The translations under genes were made by a program, and so were the position numbers. A stretch of DNA of 64,000 nucleotides from Panicum virgatum (lineage: Eukaryota > Streptophyta > Magnoliopsida > Poales > Poaceae). The notes beneath the pieces were generated by a model. The model did not search any database. It was not told the origin of the DNA and saw only the letters and a program-made list of their open reading frames with translations. Location: positions 12,017,714-12,081,713 of the forward strand of contig NC_053149.1 in assembly GCF_016808335.1 (NCBI RefSeq), written 5' to 3'. Each line of letters begins with the position of its first letter. Within the stretch, counting starts at the first letter, position 1. Positions 21,551 to 33,700 of the stretch are shown here, one piece after another.

Positions 21551-21587
21551 GGCGGGAACCGCAATTTCAGTCCCCGCCCTTCCCGCC
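21551..21587. promoter_or_regulatory. Two E2F-like sites before POLD1
   Basis: GGCGGGAA at 21551-21558 (TTCCCGCC on the other strand) and TTCCCGCC at 21580-21587 match the E2F/DP consensus TTSSCGSS. They lie about 70 and 40 bases before the ATG. E2F sites in promoters or leaders of plant replication genes drive S-phase expression, so this supports cell-cycle control of the gene; the role here is inferred from sequence only. Confidence 0.6.
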
Positions 21588-21621
21588 TCTCCCGCCCACT
21601 CCGTCCCCGCCCTCTCCGGCG

Positions 21622-24600
21622 ATGAGCTCAGCCTGGCGCGGCGGCAAGCGGCGGCCCCCACCGCCCTCCGCGTCCTCCGGGGCGGCGGCGAAGAGGGCCA
21701 ACCCCGGCCCCGGCACCCCGCAGCCGTCTCCACCCGCGGCGGCGGCGGTGGCACCCGCGGCGGAGGAGGACATGATGGACGAGGACGTGTTCCTCGACGA
21801 CTCCATCCTGGCCGAGGACGAGGCGGCGCTGCTGATGCTCCAGCGCGACGAGGCCCTCGCGTCCCGCCTCGCGCGGTGGAAGCGCCCCGCGCTCCCTGCC
21901 GACCTCGCCACCGGCTGCTCTCGCCCCGTCGGTACGACCCCGCCGCCCTCCTTTTCTCTCCGGCGCGCTCTTGTCTGAGTCCGTGACTGGATGGCTTGAG
22001 GGTTTCGGGTTAGGTTGGTCTGGCCGTCGGGGTCTACGAGACTGCGAGGGGGGACGGATTGGTGTTCGGGTTCAGTATTCATCTAGCAGATTAGGGGTGC
22101 TTTGCTCTTAAGTAACTGTCAATTGGATAGGACTCTCGTATTTTTGGTAATGTGGTGTTATTTAAGTTGTTTGATGCAGTCTTGGGCTCTGCAATTTGTA
22201 TCCGTTGCAATTTTGTGCGGATATGCTTTTGGATATGTATCGTTGAGGAACTGTGAACCATGGTAGTTTGGTGCAGTTCTAGGCCAAAATGAGGAATTCT
22301 TTTGGGATTAATATGCTTGCTTCAGTTAGATTAACGAAGTTTTTCTTTTCTTATTTGGGTCCTTGAAAAGGGCATTCAGTGTGTTTGGTGAACTTTAAAA
22401 ACTGTGACTGTTTTGTTTTTCAACTGAAGTGAAATGTAACTAAAAACGTGCAAATGGAATCATGAACACAATATATCAATGCAGGGTTTTAAGGTCTAAA
22501 TTTATTGCAATTTCTGTATTCCAAGGGGGAATCTCATCTACCCTTAATTTTGTCCTGTAGAATTCAATAGTAAAGGCTAAAAAATTCTGCTTGTATCACC
22601 TGTCAAGATGAAATGGATATTAGAATCATGATAAAATTTTACTTAATCATGACTGTCAAGATCGTAATTTACTGCTGGATTTTCCAATGGTCGTTCCTGA
22701 ATTGATTTGTGAAGTGAACCCATTATCTATCAAACATACATCTGTATGTGTCTATACACTTTTGATTCACTTATGAGTTATGATCCTTCTGTACATGCTC
22801 AATGCGTATTCAATGTCAATTTTCTATGCTAATTGCATACATAGTCACATAGTTTTGTTTAGTTTTAACTTGTATGAACTAATATTTTCGATATTTGGCT
22901 TCATCTTACTCTTATTACTCCTCTATTTGTGTTGTATACTCAAGCTTTTCAGCAGTTGGAAATAGATTATGTTATTGGTGAGAGCCACAAAGAACTGTTG
23001 CCCAACTCATCAGGTCCTGCAGCTATACTTAGGATTTTCGGTGTCACCAGAGATGGTAATGTCTCCAGTTAACTGATATCTTTGAGTAAATAATTATTAT
23101 TTGTCATATGGCTTTTGCTGACCTGTGATGCTATCACTGTAACTTTTGTAGGTCATAGCATATGCTGTCAAGTGCATGGATTTGAGCCATATTTCTATAT
23201 TGGTTGTCCTTCAGGGATGGGCCCTGATGATATATCACGCTTTCACCAAACACTAGAGGTATGTACTTACAATCATACCTAAACTGAGCCTTCCACACAA
23301 GCAGAGTACTTTGGCAGTACATGTTTTCCTTATATTTTTCTTCAAAATTGCACTACAGGGGAGGATGAAGGAGTCAAATAGAAGTAGCAATGTGCCAAGA
23401 TTCGTGAAGAGAGTTGAGCTTGTGCAGAAGCAGACAATTATGCATTACCAAACTCAGCAGTCTCAGCCTTTCCTCAAGATAGTGGTCGCTTTGCCTACAA
23501 TGGTTGCTAGCTGCCGCGGTTAGTAATATTCTTAGGACACAATACAATTATTATTGTTCATTCTTGTAGATTGACCTTGCTATCTTTTTTATTTGATGGA
23601 TGTCCTACAGAACATCTTTTCCGTTCATGATTTTTACATCTTTCCTCTGGTCATCCGAAGTTACTAGTCAATTTCTTTCGCTTTGCTGGCTTAAATGGAA
23701 CATGTTTGCATGTTGTAGGTATCCTGGAAAGGGGCATAACAATTGAAGGCCTTGGTTCAAAGAGTTTCCTAACATATGAAAGCAACATTCTTTTTGCCCT
23801 CCGTTTCATGATTGATTGCAATATTGTTGGTGGCAACTGGATTGAAGTTCCTGCTGGGAAGTACAGGAAAGCAGCCCGTGTCATGTCCTATTGTCAGCTA
23901 GAGTTGGATTGCCTGTATCCTTTGACACTTAACTGAATGATTCATGTCATTTACTAAAGTGTGATGTTGTTCAGTTAGTTTACCTTAACCCAACTAATAG
24001 ATACTCAGATTTGGTAAGCCATGCTGCTGAAGGAGAATATTCTAAGATGGCCCCATTTCGCATATTGAGTTTCGATATTGAATGTGCTGGTCGCAAAGGC
24101 CATTTCCCAGAACCAACTCATGATCCTGTTATTCAGGTTGAGTTCATTATTTTCATGTATCTTATACTTTATATCATTTAGTTCCAAATACAAATGTCTT
24201 TACCTTTACAATTTTGTTTTACCCCTTTGAATTTTATATAGATAGCTAACTTAGTCACACATCAAGGAGAAGGCCAACCTTTTGTACGGAATGTCATGAC
24301 TCTTAAATCATGCTCTCCCATTGTTGGAGTCGATGTAATGTCATTTGATACCGAGAGAGATATTCTACTTGCTTGGAGGGTAAGTAATGCTGTCTTTGGA
24401 TTCAAACTCAGTTGAATTTATGTTATATGATTGCATATAGCCTTTATGATAGTTTTTCCATGTTCCAGTATTGATGGTTCATTGTCTCTTTGCCTTTTGT
24501 ATCTAAATATTCCTTTTTGCTTGCTATATACCAGGTTAACATTCATTTTCGTGCTAAAACTAAATATGTCATTCCTCAAAAGGAAAAAAAAGTTAAGTAC

Positions 24601-27600
24601 AATTATTCCTCAAAAGGAACATGACTGAAAATAATCTGATTGCTATTTGGAAATAATTTGTAGGATTTCATACGTGAAGTGGATCCTGATATCATAATTG
24701 GATACAATATTTGCAAATTTGACTTGCCCTATCTTATTGAGGTACAATTACCTTCTTAGAGTCTTCGTATTCTTACTTTTTGGTCAACTTGGTAACCAGA
24801 GATACTTAAGCACAACATGATTGCACACATTTGCAGAGGGCTGAGGTTCTAAAGATAGTGGAGTTTCCAATCCTTGGCCGAATCAGAAACAGTCGTGTTC
24901 GTGTCCGTGACACGACCTTTTCCTCGAGGTCACTTCCTATAGTTCTATGATGAATGCATTTATTGTTATATAGTCTATCAGTTTGTCTTTATCAACCAAT
25001 TATTTTAGCCAATAAAATATTTATTATATACTGTGCAGTCCATTTTAAGCCACACATTTGTCCATATTTTGGGGGCCTAACATATCATTGAGGCATTATG
25101 TTGCATATTCTTGTTGTCTGCTTGCAAACACATCTTATGTTTTCATGTATGTGCTTTATTTGATTCTAGTAATTCTCCAAGAATATGATTTAGCTGCTGT
25201 AAAAATCTTGCTCAGTTATATTATAGAAGAAAATATTTCTTGTTTTTCAGACATTACAGTACCCTATAAGGAGCTCAAAGTGTTCATATTTCATACATTT
25301 CATTCATATTTTTTTATGGTTATGCTTTCTGCATCATCATGATACCCACTCTATTTCTATGTTTTTTTAGCTTCAACCTGGTTGAAAAATGTAGGTGATG
25401 CTGGATCTAGATCATCTGTAGGGTTTACACAATCAACAATTATCAACTCTTTACTCTTTACATGGCATTCTTCTCCCATGGAGAAGAGTGAGGAAGTGGG
25501 ATGTTGACTTCACAATCTTCTTTATTTTTCAAACTGATTTAAAACATAGAAATACTTTAAGCTTTCTTGACTAGCAAGGTGGAAATGAGAGTGTTGTGTA
25601 AAACATGGTAATGAAAGTGAAAGAATTTTCAAGTCTTTTTTCATGTAAAAGAAAATAATAAGATAAGGTCCTTACACTTATGCAGGCAATATGGTGTGCG
25701 TGAAAGTAAGGACGTTACCATCGAGGGAAGAGTACAATTTGATCTCCTGCAGGTGACCTACTTTTACAATAACCAGTATTATTTTATGAGATTATTTCGT
25801 CCATTTCTTTATTCCACTACCTGTATATGACCCAGGCTATGCAACGGGATTACAAGCTGAGTTCTTATTCATTGAACTCTGTATCTGCACACTTCCTTGG
25901 GGAGCAAGTAAGTCCAAACATTTCAAACGTCCTTAGTTGCTGTCAGCCATTGTATTATAATCACTCTGGCACACAAGTTACTTATATAATGGATGGCTTT
26001 ATATGAATCCAAATATTTTTGCTGCTATGTTGCTAACAACGTTAGAATTCAATGTTTTTTTCCTCATTTTGAGAACATTCACCTTTGCTTTTCTGATAAT
26101 TGATTTTGAGCAGAAAGAGGATGTTCATCATTCAATTATATCTGATCTTCAAAATGGAAACTCAGAGACACGAAGGCGGCTGGCAGTTTATTGCTTGAAG
26201 GTCAGCTGAATATCCCCTTTGCATTATTTGCTATCAAACTGGTGATTTTTTTACGGAGTATGTTGGTTAGTTGTGGTCAATTTGTTTATTGCTGATGTAG
26301 CTTCTAGGTGGCACCCCCCTATTTATGTGATGTCCTACATGTATGTTCTCACAAGCATTTGGACTGATTTGTCCAAAGAAATAGTTATATACTCCCTCCA
26401 TACTTGAAAAGAATGTCGTTTCGGACAGCGACACGGTCTCCAAAGCTTAACTTTGACTTTTTATTTTTATAAAAATATTTATCGCAAAGTGATATATTTA
26501 TACTTTTATGAAAGTATTTTTCAAGACAAATCTATTCATATGATTTTTGTATTTTGAAACTCAACAACTTAAAAGTTATTCATGATTTATGTTCCCAATG
26601 TTTGACCCAAATCTTGTCCAAAACGACATTCTTTTCGAGTATGGAGGGAGTAATGCTCTATAATATAAAACATGCACCTTATCAATGTTCGAGCACCATT
26701 TGCTTATGAAAATTTCTCAGGAAGGCTATGCTATTTTTGTAATGAATAACCACAATTAAGGCTTTGAAGAATGATTGAAAGTGTAAAGCCTACATGAGAA
26801 AATGCTATTATTAGAGTGTGTAAGCTCATTGCTAGCATTTTTCCTGGAACGTAATTCCATCCTGCGTTGCCTTTTGTCTTTATTAAAACAGGATGCCTAT
26901 CTTCCTCAAAGACTTTTAGATAAATTGATGTATATCTACAACTATGTGGAAATGGCGAGGGTCACTGGTGTTCCCATTTCATTTCTACTTTCAAGGGGAC
27001 AGAGCATTAAGGTGAGAACAAAGCAAACCCTGCAGTTGAAAATTTCTCTCTAGTGGAGTAACAATACTTTCATTTGTTCCACAGGTCCTCTCACAGCTAC
27101 TAAGGAAAGCAAAACAGAAAAACCTTGTTATACCAAACATAAAGGGTCAAGGGTCTGGACAAGATACCTTTGAGGGTGCAACTGTAAGTTGAAGGACATC
27201 ATCTGCACTTTCTTAGCCCATTTGTCATTTCCTGTCTACAGCTATTGCACTTACTAGGATATTTCTATTTATCATGCCACAAACTTTATAGTTTGTACTG
27301 CACTCTGAGACTAACTTTACATTACATGCCTTGAACTGAGCGTATAGATATTTTCTATTCCAAAATAAAGAAAATTTAGATGGCTGATTGCGTTATCTGC
27401 ACTTCATCCAAATTACGTTGTTGATGCATATGGAATTGAAAAATAAACATGCTTTTGTGTATCCCAGCTATCTTTCTATCTGAGAGGAAATAAAACCTTC
27501 ATCAGTTTTTCCACCATTTTCTGAATTGGTGGTGCAGTGAACAATTTTGTTCTTGTTCTTATTTCTTTTGTACTATACATTCTTATTTTACTATAAGTTA

Positions 27601-27727
27601 TGTCTCCCATGAATTTTAGGTTTTGGAGGCAAGGGCTGGATTTTATGAGAAGCCCATTGCAACTTTGGACTTTGCTTCTTTGTATCCATCCATCATGATG
27701 GCATATAATCTTTGCTACTGTACTTTG
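21622..27727 (+). CDS. POLD1: POLD1 exons 1-15: N-terminus, exonuclease, motif A
   Basis: The first fifteen exons form an unbroken frame of 1881 nt. They cover a disordered Arg/Pro-rich N-terminus, an acidic patch ([13 protein letters not shown]), the N-terminal domain, the DEDD proofreading exonuclease (ExoI FDIEC in exon 6, Exo[15 protein letters not shown] in exon 8, ExoIII YCLKDAYLP across exons 12-13) and polymerase motif A ([14 protein letters not shown]) in exon 15. Every intron shows a GT donor and AG acceptor. Intron 12 contains a Stowaway MITE. No lesion is seen in this part. Confidence 0.92.
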
Positions 27728-30700
27728 GTAATTATTCTGTAGATTTCTTATGCTCGTATCTACTACTGCATGCTCTGAAAAAAGAACATTTGTTCTCTGC
27801 GACGGATGACATTTGCTAGTTTTTATTTAATTATGAAGGTACCCCCTGAGGATGCCAGGAAACTCAATTTACCTCCAGAAAGCCTCAATAAAACCCCATC
27901 TGGTGGCTGTGTGATCATTAGTGGTGGCTGCAGTCCCGACACGTATCAGAAACATGAGTCTGGTTGCAGAGGCCATGGTTGATAACAGATGGGCGCAAGA
28001 CATACAAGGAGGTTTATCTATGATTGGGATATATGAGCTGTTCCAACTATCCAACATTCTTTCTGAGTTTGTTCTCACTCAGGAAGAAGATGTTCACACT
28101 TGGCGGTTTGAGGCCTCGGGACAATACACAGCTAAATCAGCTTATTTGGCCTTCTTCAATGGTGCAATTAACTTTGAGCCCTGGCGAAGAATTTGGAAAT
28201 CCTGGGCACCAGCTAAGTGCAAAATTTTTCTATGGTTGGCAGTAAGGAACAGGTGTTGGACAGCAGATCGTTTGGAAAGAAGGAATCTTCCACATACCGA
28301 TCGTTGTTTGCTGTGTGATCAAGAACCTGAAAATATACAACACATACTCACCACATGTGTCTTTGCAAGAGAGTTTTGGTTTCGAATTCTAGCAAAGTTT
28401 GACTGGCAGGTCTGCACTCCATTAAGGGATGAACTCTCCTTCTCAGAATGGTGGAGGACGAGTGTCAAAAAGATTCAGAAAGATAAACGGAAAGGTTTTA
28501 ATACTTTGGTTATTTTGGGTGCTTGGCTTCTTTGGAAACACCGAAACGCTTGTGTGTTTGAAGGAGACCGCCCAAATTTGGACAGGTTACTGCAGGCGTT
28601 CAAGGATGAACACCACTTGTGGTGTCTGGCAGGGGCTCGAAGCCTCAGCTCCTTGAGTGCTGGTCAAGTGTTCGGACTAGGCTAGTTCCTAGTCCTTGTT
28701 AGTGGTCTCGGGTCAAGCTTTTGTTTTTTGTTTTTTTCTTAGGCTACAACATCATAGTGTATCACAGCCCCTCACAGCTCGGCTCGGAGTGAGGTGTGCT
28801 AGTTTGTAAGGGGCCGGTTTATTCTCTCTATTAATACAAAGATACGCAGCTCTCCTGCGTATTCGAGAAAAAAAATAAAACCCCATCTGGTGAAATATTC
28901 GTGAAACCAGAGCTACAGAAGGTAATTGCATCCTGTCCTGATAAAAGGTGTTCTGGAAGAAGTGTTTTCTAACCAAGATGATAAACAAAATATCAGGGTA
29001 TACTTCCTGAGATCCTTGAAGAATTGTTGGCTGCTCGGAAAAGGGCAAAAGCAGATTTAAAGGTATTTTTCTCAATGCTATCTGTAAGAAAATTTGCAAT
29101 ACCAGTTTTTTGTCTATTAAAAACTCGCCACTTATTATTCACCAGGAAGCGAAGGACCCACTAGAAAGGGCTGTTCTTGATGGTCGTCAGCTTGCATTGA
29201 AAGTACTTTCATATCTTTCCTCTTCATTCTGTAAAAAAATTCGCACATAAATCTGAACTCCTTGCATAATGATATTTTTGAATGCCTTATGTTTCAGATA
29301 AGTGCAAACTCGGTTTATGGTTTCACTGGAGCAACTGTTGGTCAATTACCTTGTTTAGAGATTTCTTCAAGTGTGACCAGCTATGGTAAGTATTGGAGAG
29401 AATAATTGCTTTGTATTCCTCCAAACCCTAGAAGGGTGGGATATATAGTTCCTATACATGGGCCTCTAGATCGGCCTCTATACATGGGCTCAATATACAC
29501 CACCCCCCGCAGTCTGAACTACCGGCGCAGCAGTGTTCAAGACTGGACAACAAGAAAGTACATGCAGGGCAAATACCCCCCCCCCCCCCCGCTCCCCCGC
29601 AGCCACAACTAGCCACCTGCTACGTTGAGGCTGGAGCGAAACTCCGAGAAGGTCGAGGAGGGTAGTCCCTTGGTGAAGATGTCGGCAAATTGGGAGGTGG
29701 TCGGGACATGGAGTACCCGAATATCGCCGATGGCGACCCTGTCGCGCACGAAGTGCAAGTCGATCTCTACATGCTTTGTCCGCTGATGCCGAACGGGGTT
29801 GGTGGAGAGATACACGGCGCTGACGTTGTCGCAGTAGACGAGCGTGCTCTTGGCGAGCGAGCTGTGGAGCTCCGCCAAGAGCTGTCGTAGCCAGGACGCC
29901 TCTGCCACGCCGTTAGCGACAGCCCGGTACTCCGCCTCGGCACTGGAGCGGGATACAACCGGCTGCCGCTTGGACGACCAGGAGACTAGCTTGCCGCCTA
30001 GGAAGACGGCGTAGCCGGAAGTGGAGCGGCGAGTGTCCGGACTGCCAGCCCAATCTGCGTCGGTGTAGACCACCAGCTTAGAGGTGGGAGAGCGGTGAAG
30101 AACCAAGCCGAAGCCAACAGTGCCATGAATGTAGCGGAGGAGACGCTTCAGTGCAGCAAGGTGAGACTCCCGGGGATCATGCATGTGAAGACAGACCTGC
30201 TGAACGGCATATGTGAGATCCGGCCGGGTGAAGGTCAAGTACTGCAAGGCACCGGCAAGGCTCCGGTAGGCAGTAGGATCAGCCACGGGATCACTCAGAT
30301 CAGCAGACAGCTTCGCCTGAGTATCGACAGGAGTGGAGCATGGATTGCAATCAGTCATCCCAGCCCGCTCCAGAATGTCGAGTGCATACTGCCGCTGGTG
30401 AAGGAACAGGCCAGACGGGCGAGTCTTAACAGTAACGCTTAAGAAGTGGTGTGGAGCTGACCAAGATCCTTAATAGCAAACTCCTGCTGCAGAGAGGAGA
30501 TGACGCGCTCAAGCAACTGCTGACTAGAGGCGGTGAGCACAATATCATCAACATAGAGCAGCAGGCAGACAGTCTCATCCCCACGGCGGTAGATGAACAG
30601 AGAAGTGTCAGCCTTGGCTTCGGTGAATTTCAAAGTCAGCAAGAACATGGCGAACCGAGAGTACCAAGCCCGACGAGTCTGCTTCAGACCATAGAGAGAC

Positions 30701-33700
30701 TTGTTGAGCCGGCAGACTATGTCCGGACGACTGGAGTCCACAAATCCCGCTGGCTGAGAGCAGTAGACAGTCTCTGACAGAGTGCCATGAAGAAAAGCAT
30801 TCTTCACGTCCAGCTGGTGCACAGGCCAAGAGCGAGAGAGCGCAAGCGAGAGGACCGTGCGCACCGTAGCGGGCTTCACCACTGGATTGAAGGTCTCATT
30901 ATAGTCCACACCAGGCTGCTGGGTGAAACCCCGGAGAACCCAGCGAGCCTTGTAGCGCTCCAGTGTGCCGTCAGCTCGACACTTGTGCGTCCAGATCCAC
31001 TTGCCTGTGACCACATTGCAACCAGACGGACGCGGCACGAGGTCCCATGTCTGGTTAGCAAGAAGAGCCGCGTACTCCTCTTCCATCGCACGACGCCAGT
31101 GAGGATACGCCAAGGCGTCGCGGACAGAGGAGGGTACCGGAGAGACCCGCGGCTCCCTCTCGGTGGCGGAGAGTCGCGGCCTGAGACGCCATCCGCCGAG
31201 TCACCATGGGATGGATATGTCGAGGATCCCGATGGACGACTGGCGGGAGGTACACCGCCGGCTCGACTCGAGAGCGAACCGGCGGAGGCGGCGGCGGCGA
31301 CGGCTCCGGTGTAGGCGTCGCAGGAGCCTCCGGAGACGGAGGCGGCGCCGGTGTCGGCGCCGAACAACGTTCGTACACCTGCGCCGGCTGAGCGTACCGC
31401 ACAGGTGCAGGAAGGGGCACTGGGGCTGCGCACGGCACGACAGGAGGTCCTGGGGCCGCGCGTAGGCGCGACTGCGGGCACCGGGGCCGCTCGTGGCGCA
31501 ACCGGGATCACCGGAAGCGGTGCCGGTGTGCCGGGAAAACCTGCAGGGAAAGGGCAGACAGGTAAAGGTGGATGAACCACCGGGTCAGCCGGAAACAGGG
31601 ACTCCAACTCGGGGTCAGGAGAAGGTGTGGAGGAGGTGGAGTAGGGGAAATCCGACTCGTCAAACACGACGTGTCGGGAGATCAGGATTCAGGACGCGGC
31701 GAGAGGTGAGGTCAAAGCATCGGTACCCCTTGTGGTCAGGGGAGTAACCAAGAAACACACAACGAGTCGAGCGGGGCGCCAGCTTGTGTGGAGCAATGGC
31801 GGAGATGTTAGGGTAATGTGCACACTCGAAGACTCGAAGGTGGTCGTAGTGAGGAGGGGTACCAAAGAGAGCGTGGTGTGGAGTGGGAGCAGGAGAAGCA
31901 GTGGACGGAAGGCGGTTAAGCAAGTAGGTGGCGGTGTGGAGGCTCTCGGCCCAGAAGCGCGGGGGTAGAGAGGCCTGGATCAGAAGGGTGCGTATGACGT
32001 CGTTCGTTGTGCGAATCATCCGCTCAGCCTTGCCGTTCTGGGGAGAGGTATACGGACAAGATATACGCAGCTGAACACCCCGAGAGAGGAAGAAATAACG
32101 GGAGGTGGAGTTGTCGAACTCACGCTCGTTGTCACACTGGACGGCCTTAATGGTGAGGCCGAACTGAGTGGACACCCAGGCAAAGAAGTGGAGGAGGGTG
32201 GGGAAGGTCTCAGACTTGGCGCGTAAAGGAAAAGTCCAAGAGTAGTGTGAGAAATCATCGACCACCACCAGATAGTATTTGTAGCCAGAGAGGCTGAGAA
32301 CAGGAGGTCCACAGGTCATAGTGAACAAGATCGAAGGCATGCGTCGCATGCGAAGAAGAGGAGGAAAAAGAAAGCCGAACACGACGACCAAGCTGGCACG
32401 CATGGCAGAGGTGCTCAGCAGGAGCCCTAGTACCAGGAACATCGGTACTACGACTGAGCTGAGCTAGAACGTCATGGCCAGGGTGACCAAGACTGCGGTG
32501 CCAGGTGGTGGAAGACGGCGTCGCGGCAAAAGCAGCAGACGAAGAAGGCGAGAGTGGTGCAGCAAAAGACGGAAGTCGAAGGGTGTAAAGGGGCCCCGTG
32601 CTGTCACACCGGAGGAGCGGACGCCGGGAGGCCGAATCCTTTACAGTGAGGCCAGAAGAGTCAAACTCGATGGAACAAGAGTTGTCAGCTGTAAACTGAC
32701 GAATGGAAAGAAGGTTATGAACCATCCGAGGAGAAACAAGGACATTGAGAAGACGAAAAGAATCAGGAGCAGAACCGACGGCGGTGACAGGAAGGCAAGA
32801 CCCATCACCAACCATGATGTAAGAAGGACGATGGGTGTGGGGGTCGGACAAAAGAGAGGATACCGGCATCAGGGGTGGTGTGGAAGGAGGCATCCGAGTC
32901 GGCGATCCACTCGGTGCTGACCGGCGGTGTTCGCCCCATGGCGCTGAAGGACTGCGCCAGTGCGGCCTGGTCCCACCCCCCAGGCCAGGTCGGCTGCTGG
33001 CTGGACTGAGCGGGCGGGGCCCAGAACGGCACGAACAGGGGAGCAGCACCGGTGAACATGGCCGCCGGCTGGGGCTGAGGACGAGCCCCCCACCCCCCGA
33101 CCTTGAAACGGCCACAGCGGGATGCGCCCTGACCATGGGGCGCTGAAGGATGGCCAGGGCGAACCTCCAGGGGTAGGAGTGGGAGCCGGAGTCGGAGTGC
33201 CCCGACGGCCTCCACCAACACAACCCGGAGCCGGAGTAGTGCCGTCAGCACCACTCCGCCGACGACGCCCGCGGCCTCCCCCACCCCCGGTCTGGCCGGT
33301 GAGAGGAGCACCAAGGAGGGGGAGGGGGTCAGGCGGGTCGATCCGGGGTCCAGATCCAGAGGGCGGAGTCTGGTGGTAGGATGAAGCGCCGTGCTCGGGG
33401 AAGAGGACGACAAGCTGCTTGACGGAGGGCGGCGGCGGCATACGGCGCATTCGCGGGAAGGGGCTGCTTGCCCGCGGCGACACTGGCGCGGAGGGCGGCG
33501 GCAGCGGCGGTGCCCTCGGCGCGCGCGGTGCCCGCTCTTGGGCCGCCCGCGCCCCCGTCCAGGGCAACGACGGCGGCGGCGGCAGCCGCGCCCCCCGCGC
33601 CTAGATCGAGGGGAGGGGCTGCGGGGGCGGCCAGAGGCGGCGGGGGCCGAATCCGCGCCCGCAGGCTGCGTCGGTGGCGATGGACGGCGCTCCCGGGTCG

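Noticed and set aside
27901..28895. LINE removed as an intron from exon 16
   Set aside because: The GT at the left target copy joined to AG at the LINE tail would read into a TAA within a few codons.
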